In this document: positions 1 through 5,529 of the stretch, in pieces
Layout: the number at the start of each line of letters is the position of its first letter
How positions within the stretch are numbered: position 1 is the stretch's first letter
Source of the DNA: NBML01 sp029939535
Lineage (GTDB): Bacteria > Desulfobacterota > Desulfobacteria > Desulfobacterales > Desulfobacteraceae
NCBI GenBank assembly: GCA_029939535.1
Contig: JAOZST010000177.1
Location: 1 to 7,973 of the forward strand
Direction: 5' to 3'
DNA length: 7,973 nucleotides
The notes under the pieces: generated by a model
Told to the model about the DNA's origin: nothing
Databases searched by the model: none
The model's input: the letters and a program-made list of their open reading frames with translations, nothing else
Made by a program: the position numbers and the translations under genes

Positions 1-46
1 ATGGAGCATACCTCCCAGCTGGCACCACAGATTGATCCTTGCTCAT
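1..46 (-). CDS. Possible 5' end of a further gene (partial, runs off left edge)
   Basis: Reading leftward from an ATG at 46-44, the frame stays open to the window edge and gives MSKDQSVVPAGRYAP. It lies about 70 bp beyond the mttB-like stop, in the same direction, so it could be the next gene of the operon. Support is thin. Only 15 codons are visible, I do not recognise the protein, and the purine-rich AAGGA upstream sits only about 3 nt from the ATG, which is short for a ribosome site. The start lies inside a 14-bp tandem repeat, so the neighbouring repeat copy supplies a second ATG in another frame that stops after MTKDQ, its TGA overlapping this ATG as ATGA. It may equally be a chance frame. 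Confidence 0.3.
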   Translation of the reverse strand, partial: MSKDQSVVPAGRYAP

Positions 47-72
47 TGATCCTTGGTCATTGATCCTTGGTC
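31..72. repeat. 14-bp tandem repeat, three copies
   Basis: Three head-to-tail copies of ATTGATCCTTGGTC lie at 31-44, 45-58 and 59-72. The first copy differs by one base (C for G at unit position 12). The array lies downstream of the mttB-like gene and, on the minus strand, spans the possible start of the next gene. The unit is not a multiple of three, so each added copy shifts frame. The copies are nearly identical, which suggests recent slippage or duplication. No function is evident from the sequence. Confidence 0.9.
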
Positions 73-118
73 AGAAATTGATGAATAGGAATAGGAGAAT
101 TCCAGCATAATTTTAATA

Positions 119-1528
119 TTATTGTCTTTTTTTATCTTCAACATATTTGATTAATTCTTTTTCAATGGACGGATCAATATCTGGTTTTTCGTAGGCTGAA
201 AGCCGTTTTTCAAGCAATTGGGAGGCCCTTTGATCCATCTGTCGTGGCTCCATTTCCAGCCATTTGGAATGAATGGTTCGGACATTCAGGTCTGGAATAT
301 AAAATTCATTTCTACAGCGTTTGGCAGTGTGGGGTTCAGTAAGGTAGTTGCCTGAAGTTCCCAGTTTTTTTATCATATCCATTGCAAAGGCATCCTCACT
401 GAATTCTATGGGTTTCATCAAAGTTTTAATGGCATTGCAAAGGTCCTCATCTGCTATAAACTTTTCAAAACTCATGGCCAGCATTGAGCCGTAGGTGCCG
501 CAGGCATGGAGACTTACGTGAGCCCCGCTGAGGGCAGCAGTGGTAAGCATCATGGAGGATTCCATTCCTGCCTGATAGTTCAGCTCAAAGGCTTCGGTCA
601 AAGCTCCCTGGCTCCGGCAGGGGACTTGATAATATTTCCCCAGGGCTGTGACAATGGCGGTATGCTTGGCATCTTCTGGAGAGGCATTGATATATCCTCC
701 TGTTTTCATGTCAGTGGGACTTCCGCCAAGCCCATATACGATTGGTGTGCCCGGGTTGACCAGCTGGGCGAGACAGATTCCGGCCAGTGTACAGGCATTG
801 GAGATTACAAGGGAGCCTGCAAGGGTTATGGGCCCTGAAGACCCCATGGAACAAGAAGAATGAATGATTAAAGGTTGTTTTGCCCTGGCATATACCACCA
901 GTGTATCCACCATCTCTTCTGCATATTGCAGGGGGGACAGAGAATCCACAAGGTTGAGCATAACAGGTTTCTCTGTGTTCCCCCATATTATTTTGGCCAT
1001 TTCCAATGATTCTTCGGCACAGCTTTTGGACGAAGTACTCCCCATGAGGGGCTTATCTGTCAGCAGCATGGTTGACAGCAGCATATCAAGATGGGATGTT
1101 TCTGCCGGGACATCATTGGGCTGGGCCACAATTGAACTGTTAAAATCCAGGGCCTTGGAAGTCTGGACAAGTTTGCAGAACTTTTTTGTGTCATCCAGCA
1201 TGGCTGGCCGCATTTCACCGGAGTTTTCTATGATAAAAGGAGGGCCGTAGCCCGGGGCCATTCTATAGGTGTCATCCCCTATTACAAAATTATTGTCCCT
1301 GTTTCTGGCATGGAGTTCAAATGTTTTTGGCACAGTTTCAAGGGCTTTTTCAATGTCCTTCTGGGAAAAAAAGACCATTTCCCCTTCGATGGTAAATCCA
1401 TGGTGTTTGAAAATTTCAAGGGCCTCTTTATTGGGAAACCGGACTCCGGTTTCCCTTAAAAGCTCCAGGGACGAGTTATGGATCTGGTCCAGTATTTTAT
1501 CGTCAAAGTTGAAAAGCACGCGGTTCAT
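119..1528 (-). CDS. MttB-family (trimethylamine-type) corrinoid methyltransferase, non-pyrrolysine
   Basis: This 469-residue cytoplasmic protein has the make-up of the MttB superfamily of TIM-barrel methyltransferases. These enzymes move a methyl group from a methylated, usually quaternary, amine to the Co(I) of a partner corrinoid protein. Family-like segments are the N-terminal helix ending in ETGVRF (26-31), APGYGPPF (91-98), the central SSCSMGSSGPITLAGSLV (224-241), and ALTEAFELNYQAGMES (309-324). The archaeal trimethylamine enzyme carries an amber-encoded pyrrolysine in about the last of these. Here the whole frame is sense codons with Phe314 near that place, so it belongs to the non-pyrrolysine branch that includes the glycine betaine enzyme MtgB. 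Its real substrate (glycine betaine, proline betaine, carnitine, gamma-butyrobetaine or other) cannot be told from sequence alone. A strong AAAGGAGG lies 10 nt before the ATG and supports this start. It is the last complete gene of the minus-strand operon, 83 bp after its likely corrinoid partner. Confidence 0.9.
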   Translation of the reverse strand: MNRVLFNFDDKILDQIHNSSLELLRETGVRFPNKEALEIFKHHGFTIEGEMVFFSQKDIEKALETVPKTFELHARNRDNNFVIGDDTYRMAPGYGPPFIIENSGEMRPAMLDDTKKFCKLVQTSKALDFNSSIVAQPNDVPAETSHLDMLLSTMLLTDKPLMGSTSSKSCAEESLEMAKIIWGNTEKPVMLNLVDSLSPLQYAEEMVDTLVVYARAKQPLIIHSSCSMGSSGPITLAGSLVISNACTLAGICLAQLVNPGTPIVYGLGGSPTDMKTGGYINASPEDAKHTAIVTALGKYYQVPCRSQGALTEAFELNYQAGMESSMMLTTAALSGAHVSLHACGTYGSMLAMSFEKFIADEDLCNAIKTLMKPIEFSEDAFAMDMIKKLGTSGNYLTEPHTAKRCRNEFYIPDLNVRTIHSKWLEMEPRQMDQRASQLLEKRLSAYEKPDIDPSIEKELIKYVEDKKRQ

Positions 1529-1556
1529 ATGGTTTCATCCTCCTTTAGATGTCTCC

Positions 1557-1604
1557 AAATAGTTACACTCAAATATTTACAAATAGTTACACCCAAATAT
1601 TTAT
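1557..1604. repeat. 24-bp tandem repeat, two copies, in the corrinoid protein-mttB spacer
   Basis: Two adjacent 24-bp copies at 1557-1580 and 1581-1604 each begin AAATAGTTACAC and contain CAAATATTTA. They differ at two positions (unit positions 13 and 24). They fill most of the 83-bp untranslated gap between the corrinoid protein stop and the ribosome site of the mttB-like gene. Each unit holds the small palindrome AAATATTT. They could be plain duplication, or could affect mRNA processing or translation of mttB. Nothing in the sequence decides between these. Confidence 0.9.
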
Positions 1605-1611
1605 ATATTGG

Positions 1612-2238
1612 TCAGGCAGCAACCAGTTTGCGGATAAGCTCAACAGCTCCCGGTGCATTATCGCTGAAACCATCGGCATTGATCTGTTTTGCATAGTCAT
1701 GTGTTACAGGTGCGCCGCCAATGATGATTTTTGCTTTCAGGCCTGATTCTTTAAATGCCTCTACAGCTTTGGCCATGGTGGGCATTGTGGTTGTCAAAAG
1801 AGCAGATAAGCAGACCACATCAGCATCATGGGCCTGGGCTGTGCTGAGGAATTTGTCTATATCCACATCAACTCCAAGATCAATGACATTGAATCCAGCA
1901 CCTTCCACCATCATGCTTACAAGGTTTTTGCCAATATCATGGAGGTCACCTTTTACAGTGCCAATGAGCACTGTACCTTTTTCCACCAGGGCATCGCCTG
2001 TGAGGTGTGGCTTTAAAACTTCCAATCCTGTCTGCATGGCTTTTGCCGCCATGAGCATTTCAGGAACAAAAACTTCCCCATTGGAAAATTTTTCACCAAC
2101 CACATCCATGGCTTGAATGAGCCCATTGTTTAAAATGTCATCAATGGGAGTTCCATTTTTCATAGCGTCATTTATATTTTCAACCACTGAAATTTTATCC
2201 ATTGCAACCACTGAATTTAAAATATCTGGTATTGCCAT
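1612..2238 (-). CDS. Corrinoid (B12-binding) methyl-carrier protein, MttC/MtbC/MtgC type
   Basis: This 208-residue protein is the methyl shuttle of a three-part methyltransferase system. Its bound corrinoid takes the methyl group from the MttB-type enzyme and passes it to a second methyltransferase. An N-terminal helical cap domain (about 1-85) includes NGEVFVPEMLMAAKAM (53-68), the usual pattern of this family. The Rossmann-like B12 domain follows (about 88-208). It has the signature KGDLHDIGKN (96-105), in which His100 is the expected lower cobalt ligand, then SALLTTTM (145-152) and IIGGAPVT (172-179), matching the D-x-H-x-x-G, S-x-L and GG elements. Length is normal for stand-alone carriers. 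AAGGAA lies about 8 nt before the ATG. The position directly before the mttB-like gene makes that protein its likely partner. Reactivation of oxidised Co(II) corrinoid would need a RamA/RACo-type protein, which is not in the window. Confidence 0.95.
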   Translation of the reverse strand: MAIPDILNSVVAMDKISVVENINDAMKNGTPIDDILNNGLIQAMDVVGEKFSNGEVFVPEMLMAAKAMQTGLEVLKPHLTGDALVEKGTVLIGTVKGDLHDIGKNLVSMMVEGAGFNVIDLGVDVDIDKFLSTAQAHDADVVCLSALLTTTMPTMAKAVEAFKESGLKAKIIIGGAPVTHDYAKQINADGFSDNAPGAVELIRKLVAA

Positions 2239-2323
2239 TTTGTTTTTTCCTTATTATCCCCTGTCTATTTATCGGGTTTAGGGTTTTGGTTTTAAGGTTG
2301 TTTTATGTGCAGCTGAATTTTTA

Positions 2324-3373
2324 TTATGAATTCCAATTATAATTGATCACTTCCCTGTCCATGGCCAAATAGTTCTCCTTAGGAGTGAAGGGAGAGGATG
2401 TCCCTGATGTGGAAAAAATATATCCATTCATCCCCTTAGCCCTGTTCAGGTGTTCAAGGGTTTCCAATGCCACAGCTTCGGGCTTGCCGATCAAAAGAGG
2501 TCCATTGGGGTTTATATTGTCAAAAATACAGATACGGTCCTGGACTTTTTCTTTTAACTCCCGGATATCCAGGACTTTTTCCTGGGTGAGATTGCCAGGC
2601 ATGATCCCTTGAATATCCATTTCAAGAAGCATATCCACAATACCTGTCTTTACAATATCTCCGCACATGTGGGGAAGAACTTTAGAACCGAGACGGGACA
2701 ATTCATTGCACACCTTTGATGTTGGTTCATGCACAAACTCTTTATAATGTTTCGGGGACAAAAGGATGGGGCATTCCATGTCAGCTCCGTAAAAAATGTA
2801 TTCCACCCCTGCATCGATCAGGGCTTTGCCCATGGCAATATCCAAAGGGACAATGGCTTCCTGGAGTGCATGGACAAGTTCAGGATTTTCATACATGTCC
2901 ATCATGATTTCATTGGTGCCTCTTAATCTGGTTGCAATGGTAAATGGGGAAATATATTCACAGGCAATGGGCACCTCATCCTTTAGCTCTTTTTTCAGAA
3001 GCCTTACACCATCCAGAAAACTGTCCATACGTCTGGTAAACACATCTTTTTTGGCAATACGCTCCACATCGGCCATGGAAAAAATGCTGGTTTTTTCAAT
3101 AACGGGGAATACATCTTCAGGAAAGCTCACCTGACAATCCAGGGCTTCGGGAATAATGCCGCCTATATACCCCATCCCCAGCATTACCCAGTCGAATTTA
3201 AATTCTTCCAGGCTTTTCATATGGGCTTTAAGCATTTCCGGACCTTCCAGGAGAGAATCCCGGAAATTGGAACCAAAATACTGGCATACCGGTGCTTCGG
3301 TAAAGGGCCCATTGGGAACCTTGTCCACAGGCTTCAAATTAATCGCGGCATCCATTCTTTCTTTTGCATTCAT
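2324..3373 (-). CDS. UroD/MtaA-family cobalamin-dependent methyltransferase with incomplete zinc motif
   Basis: This 349-residue TIM-barrel protein of the uroporphyrinogen decarboxylase superfamily resembles the MtaA/MtbA/CmuA branch rather than true heme-pathway UroD. Family features are MNAKERMDAAINLKPVDKVP at the N-terminus, the mid-barrel EYISPFTIATRLRG (139-152), LPHMCGD (233-239) with the His235-x-Cys237 zinc pair, FDNINPNGPLL (284-294), and TPKENYLAM (330-338). The MtaA/CmuA enzymes use H-x-C-(n)-C. The last Cys normally sits a few residues before the terminal TP-x-EN motif, but here that stretch is FSTSGTSSPFTP (320-331) with no Cys. It probably handles the methylcorrinoid of the adjacent carrier, either passing methyl onward or acting as a second substrate methyltransferase. 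No MeTr-type tetrahydrofolate methyltransferase is visible. The gene starts 20 bp after the dapF-like stop, with AGGA about 10 nt before the ATG. Family call is firm, reaction uncertain. Confidence 0.85.
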   Translation of the reverse strand: MNAKERMDAAINLKPVDKVPNGPFTEAPVCQYFGSNFRDSLLEGPEMLKAHMKSLEEFKFDWVMLGMGYIGGIIPEALDCQVSFPEDVFPVIEKTSIFSMADVERIAKKDVFTRRMDSFLDGVRLLKKELKDEVPIACEYISPFTIATRLRGTNEIMMDMYENPELVHALQEAIVPLDIAMGKALIDAGVEYIFYGADMECPILLSPKHYKEFVHEPTSKVCNELSRLGSKVLPHMCGDIVKTGIVDMLLEMDIQGIMPGNLTQEKVLDIRELKEKVQDRICIFDNINPNGPLLIGKPEAVALETLEHLNRAKGMNGYIFSTSGTSSPFTPKENYLAMDREVINYNWNS

Positions 3374-3393
3374 TTGTCATAATTCCTATATTT

Positions 3394-4275
3394 TTAAAGG
3401 TAACCTACATAACAAAGTTCTACCGGCCCTGTCATGACGGCAATGTCCTGGTCTTTCAGCTCAATTTCAACAGATCCTGCAGGCATGATCACGGTCATGT
3501 TTTTTTTATGGGTCAAGCCCCTTCTATGGGCAGCTGCAACGGCAACACAGGCTCCAGTGCCGCAGGCAGTTGTCAAAGTGCCCGGGCGTTCCCACACCGA
3601 GAGTTTAAGGGTTTCAGTATCCAGGATCTGGGCAACACCAATATTTGCCTCCTCAGGGAACAGGTCATGGGTCTGAAGCGTTTTTCCATATTTTACTAAA
3701 TCAATGGCATCCACATCATCAACAAAAAACACGGCATGGGGATTGCCTATATTCATTCCCACAGGATCTTTTAGGGGACCTGCCTCGATATTCAGGTGCA
3801 GGGTGTCCATCTCCCGGGATAGAGGGATGTCCTGCCAGGAGGTCTTAACCTTTCCCATTTCCACACTCACCTGTTTTTCCTGCTTTCCCTTGTTGCCACT
3901 GGCAAGGGAGCAGGTCAGTATCCCGCCAAGGGTTTCAATCTGGATCTCTTTTTTATTGCACTCTTTTAACAGCAGCCATCCGATACACCGGGTGGCATTG
4001 CCACAGGCTTCAACTTCCCTTGCGTCTGGATTAATAATCCTCACAAAGGCATATGTTTCGGGGGTTCTGGCAGGTTCAACAATCAATAATTCGTCGGCCC
4101 CAACGCCTTCGTGGCGGTCACATATATGAATAATTTCCTCTGTTGAAGGGAGATAGGGTTGTTCCCGGCTGTCCACAATAACAAAATCATTGCGCAGCCC
4201 ATGCATTTTCACAAAGGGCCTGCCTGGCTGAATAAGGGTATTTTCAGAGTTAGAAAACCAGGGTAGCTTTTTCAT
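3394..4275 (-). CDS. dapF: Diaminopimelate epimerase-family protein (DapF-like)
   Basis: DapF converts LL- to meso-diaminopimelate with two cysteines acting as acid/base. Both are present in this 293-residue version: Cys91 in EACGNATRC (89-97) and Cys238 in TTACGTGACVA (235-245). Other family landmarks are FVKMHGLRNDFVIVD (21-35), RHEGVGADELL (54-64), GNPHAVFF (177-184), NIGVAQ (211-216) and WERPGTLT (228-235). The CGNATRC and NIGVAQ variants recall alphaproteobacterial DapF rather than the common CGNGxR form. I start at ATG 4275-4273 because AGAGGA lies just upstream. An in-frame ATG 11 codons earlier (4308) has no ribosome site. The gene leads a corrinoid methyltransferase operon, not a lysine cluster. 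It may be housekeeping lysine/cell-wall biosynthesis, or a paralogue acting on another amino acid. The symbol denotes family only. Confidence 0.85.
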   Translation of the reverse strand: MKKLPWFSNSENTLIQPGRPFVKMHGLRNDFVIVDSREQPYLPSTEEIIHICDRHEGVGADELLIVEPARTPETYAFVRIINPDAREVEACGNATRCIGWLLLKECNKKEIQIETLGGILTCSLASGNKGKQEKQVSVEMGKVKTSWQDIPLSREMDTLHLNIEAGPLKDPVGMNIGNPHAVFFVDDVDAIDLVKYGKTLQTHDLFPEEANIGVAQILDTETLKLSVWERPGTLTTACGTGACVAVAAAHRRGLTHKKNMTVIMPAGSVEIELKDQDIAVMTGPVELCYVGYL

Positions 4276-4290
4276 ATATCCTCTTTTAAT
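4276..4290 (-). promoter_or_regulatory. Ribosome binding site deciding the dapF-like start
   Basis: On the minus strand AAAAGAGGATATATG places AGAGG about 4-5 nt before the ATG at 4275. The upstream in-frame ATG at 4308 is preceded only by an A/T run, so the downstream start is preferred. Confidence 0.65.
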
Positions 4291-4317
4291 TAAAGGTAAA
4301 ATAAACATTTAAAAAAT

Positions 4318-4346
4318 CAAATACAAAATGTAATTCACTTTGTCAA
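4318..4346 (-). promoter_or_regulatory. Candidate sigma-70-type promoter of the epimerase-methyltransferase operon
   Basis: On the minus strand TTGACA (4346-4341) matches the -35 consensus exactly. TATTTG (4323-4318) follows after 17 bp and matches three of six -10 positions. It lies about 40 bp upstream of the chosen dapF-like start. The -10 region overlaps the motif TTTTGTATT (4328-4320), which recurs at other control sites in the window. That layout would suit repression by the adjacent GntR protein. The -10 is weak, and transcription from gntR may also read through. Confidence 0.5.
4320..4328 (-). promoter_or_regulatory. Putative GntR half-operator (TTTTGTATT) over the epimerase-operon promoter
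   Basis: The minus strand reads TTTTGTATT, identical to the left arm and centre of the 17-bp palindrome at 5307-5323. The local symmetry is the imperfect TACAAAATGTA (4322-4332), not a full TnGTnnnACnA site. It sits on the predicted -10. Shared sequence and position suggest regulation by the local GntR protein, but binding is an inference. Confidence 0.35.
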
Positions 4347-4454
4347 GAAATTAGATAAATACTCAAATATATAAATGCCCAAAGCAGATGCGTAAAATAT
4401 TTAAAAGGCTTTGAAGCTTCGAAATTTAATTATGAGAATAGTACAGGAAATTTT

Positions 4455-5147
4455 TTAAAAAATAATGTCCTCTGCTTCTGAAAGCCTCTCCTGAATACCA
4501 TCCAAAGCATTTTTGTGTATGTCTTTAATGTGTTTTTTAAGCACCTTGGTTGCTGTTTTAACATCTTTAGATTTAATTGAATCAAATATGGCAGTATGGG
4601 CAAGGGCTGAATCTTCTGAAGGGCGTGAGAATATCAGCTCCTGGCCAAATCTGAGGTAGAGAAAATCAAATAAATATTTAAGGATTAAGATGGATAATTT
4701 CTGGCCGGACAATTCTGCAATGGTCATATGAAATTGAATGTCCTTCACCAGTTTTAAACGTAAAGATCCTTTTTCACAGGCATCAAGGTATTCATCCAGC
4801 GATGTTTTTATTTTTTTTTCACCCTGCTCGTCAAGGCGTAAAATGGTCTGGGTCAACATTTCAGGTTCAATGGTGCACCTGAGCTTATAGGCTTCATCAA
4901 TCTCCTGGGCAGTTACCTTTTCAATGAAAAATCCCTTGTTTTGTTCATGGCGTACAAGACCCATGAATTCCATATGCTTTAAGGCCTGGACAACTGGTGT
5001 CAAACTCATGCTCAACCCTTCAGCCATTCTCCTGTAAGGAATTTTTTGTCCGGGCTTTAGTTCATTTGAGAAAATCATTTTTCTAATATCGTTATATGCT
5101 TCTCTTGTAAGGTCTTTGCCCCGGGGCTTTTTATTTTTTAGGCTCAA
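4455..5147 (-). CDS. GntR-family transcriptional regulator, FadR/FCD subfamily
   Basis: This 230-residue DNA-binding regulator has an N-terminal winged helix (about 13-77), including AYNDIRKMIFSNELKPGQKI (17-36) and the recognition-helix segment MSLTPVVQALKHME (47-60). The C-terminal all-helical FCD domain (about 83-222) usually binds a small acid or other ligand, often with a metal. The expected metal ligands are visible as Asp136, His140, His184 and His206. I start at TTG 5147-5145 because AAGGAG ends 6 nt before it. A TTG ten codons upstream (5177) has no ribosome site, and the first in-frame ATG lies inside the winged helix. The gene lies between the methyltransferase operon, same strand and about 180 bp downstream, and the divergent transporter operon, so it probably controls both in response to the substrate. 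I saw no terminator after it, so it may be co-transcribed with the epimerase operon. Confidence 0.9.
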   Translation of the reverse strand: MSLKNKKPRGKDLTREAYNDIRKMIFSNELKPGQKIPYRRMAEGLSMSLTPVVQALKHMEFMGLVRHEQNKGFFIEKVTAQEIDEAYKLRCTIEPEMLTQTILRLDEQGEKKIKTSLDEYLDACEKGSLRLKLVKDIQFHMTIAELSGQKLSILILKYLFDFLYLRFGQELIFSRPSEDSALAHTAIFDSIKSKDVKTATKVLKKHIKDIHKNALDGIQERLSEAEDIIF

Positions 5148-5159
5148 TCCAGGCTCCTT
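5148..5159 (-). promoter_or_regulatory. Ribosome binding site deciding the gntR TTG start
   Basis: Minus-strand AAGGAG (5159-5154) lies 6 nt before TTG at 5147. This good spacing is the main reason for preferring this TTG to the in-frame TTG at 5177, which has only A/T-rich sequence upstream. Confidence 0.6.
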
Positions 5160-5161
5160 TT

Positions 5162-5174
5162 TGTATTCAATACA
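5162..5174. promoter_or_regulatory. 13-bp palindrome with TTTTGTATT core in the gntR leader (possible autoregulatory site)
   Basis: TGTATT-C-AATACA is a perfect 6-bp inverted repeat around one base. With flanking bases it reads TTTTTGTATTCAATACA from 5158, sharing TTTTGTATT (5159-5167) with the sites at 5307-5323 and 4320-4328. It adjoins and partly overlaps the gntR ribosome site, so a bound protein would block the regulator's own expression. Function is inferred from shared sequence and place. Confidence 0.4.
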
Positions 5175-5306
5175 CAATTCAATTTTTAAGACTATATTTT
5201 ATTGTAAATGTTAGCAATAGAAATTAAAGAGGTCCAATATGTATATAGATATAATTTGCCTTATTTAATAGCTCTGGCCTGCAAATAATAATATCAGTTA
5301 TATTTG

Positions 5307-5323
5307 ATTTTGTATTACAAAAT
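5307..5323. promoter_or_regulatory. 17-bp perfect palindrome, likely GntR operator
   Basis: ATTTTGTA-T-TACAAAAT has 8-bp arms around a single base. Its core TTGTATTACAA fits the general FadR/GntR operator form TnGTnnnACnA. It lies in the divergent region next to a GntR gene and about 30 bp upstream of the predicted -35 of the transporter operon. GntR-family repressors of the FCD group commonly bind such sites in their own divergent region. The protein-DNA pairing itself is inferred. Confidence 0.65.
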
Positions 5324-5353
5324 GAATAAAATTTATTTTACTTTATTATGTCC

Positions 5354-5383
5354 TTGACATTCACCCGAAACCTCTAATAAACT
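5354..5383 (+). promoter_or_regulatory. Candidate sigma-70-type promoter of the transporter operon
   Basis: TTGACA (5354-5359) is an exact -35 consensus. TAAACT (5378-5383) follows after 18 bp and matches four of six -10 positions. It would give a leader of roughly 140 nt before the ATG at 5530. The 17-bp palindrome ends about 30 bp upstream of the -35, a position that allows either activation or looping repression. Confidence 0.45.
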
Positions 5384-5529
5384 CTAGCAACAGGTGAAGC
5401 AATCAGATCAAAGAGATATATGCCCTATGATTCTTCTCCAGCAGAAAAATAATCATTTTTTAATCGCTCTCTACAGGGTGGTTATATATTTCATTTTTAA
5501 TAACTTTATGTTTTTGGAGGAATTAAATT

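Larger units (their letters stand above)
5148..5529. other. Divergent control region between gntR and the transporter operon
   Basis: This 382-bp non-coding stretch is very A/T-rich. It holds the gntR ribosome site, a 13-bp palindrome (5162-5174), a 17-bp GntR-type palindrome (5307-5323), a candidate plus-strand promoter (5354-5383), and about 145 nt of leader before the solute-binding protein gene. That gene has TGGAGG about 9 nt before its ATG. I saw no known riboswitch pattern (glycine, cobalamin or SAM type) in the leader, no tRNA, and no convincing small coding frame. Confidence 0.7.

Noticed and set aside
864..1250. 128-codon plus-strand open frame opposite the mttB-like gene
   Set aside because: It is antisense to a clearly conserved methyltransferase, lacks recognisable protein features, and is best explained as a shadow frame.
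119..1528. Pyrrolysine-containing true MttB
   Set aside because: The whole reading frame runs in sense codons to a TAA stop, with no in-frame TAG, and the length is normal for the non-pyrrolysine branch.
4276..4308. Alternative start of the dapF-like gene at ATG 4308, adding 11 residues
   Set aside because: There is no ribosome site before 4308, the candidate promoter lies only about 10 bp upstream of it, and a good site precedes the ATG at 4275.
4411..4425. Near-palindrome around GAAGCTTC as a terminator after gntR
   Set aside because: The symmetry has no loop and no following U-run in the gntR transcript, so it does not form a terminator hairpin.
5191..5217. Minus-strand TTGCTA ... TATAGT as a gntR promoter
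   Set aside because: Both boxes are reasonable but the spacer is only 15 bp. In such A/T-rich DNA this is not enough to call a promoter.
5384..5529. Possible riboswitch in the solute-binding protein leader
   Set aside because: The leader is long enough, but I could not find conserved elements of glycine, cobalamin, SAM or THF riboswitches, nor a clear expression-platform hairpin.
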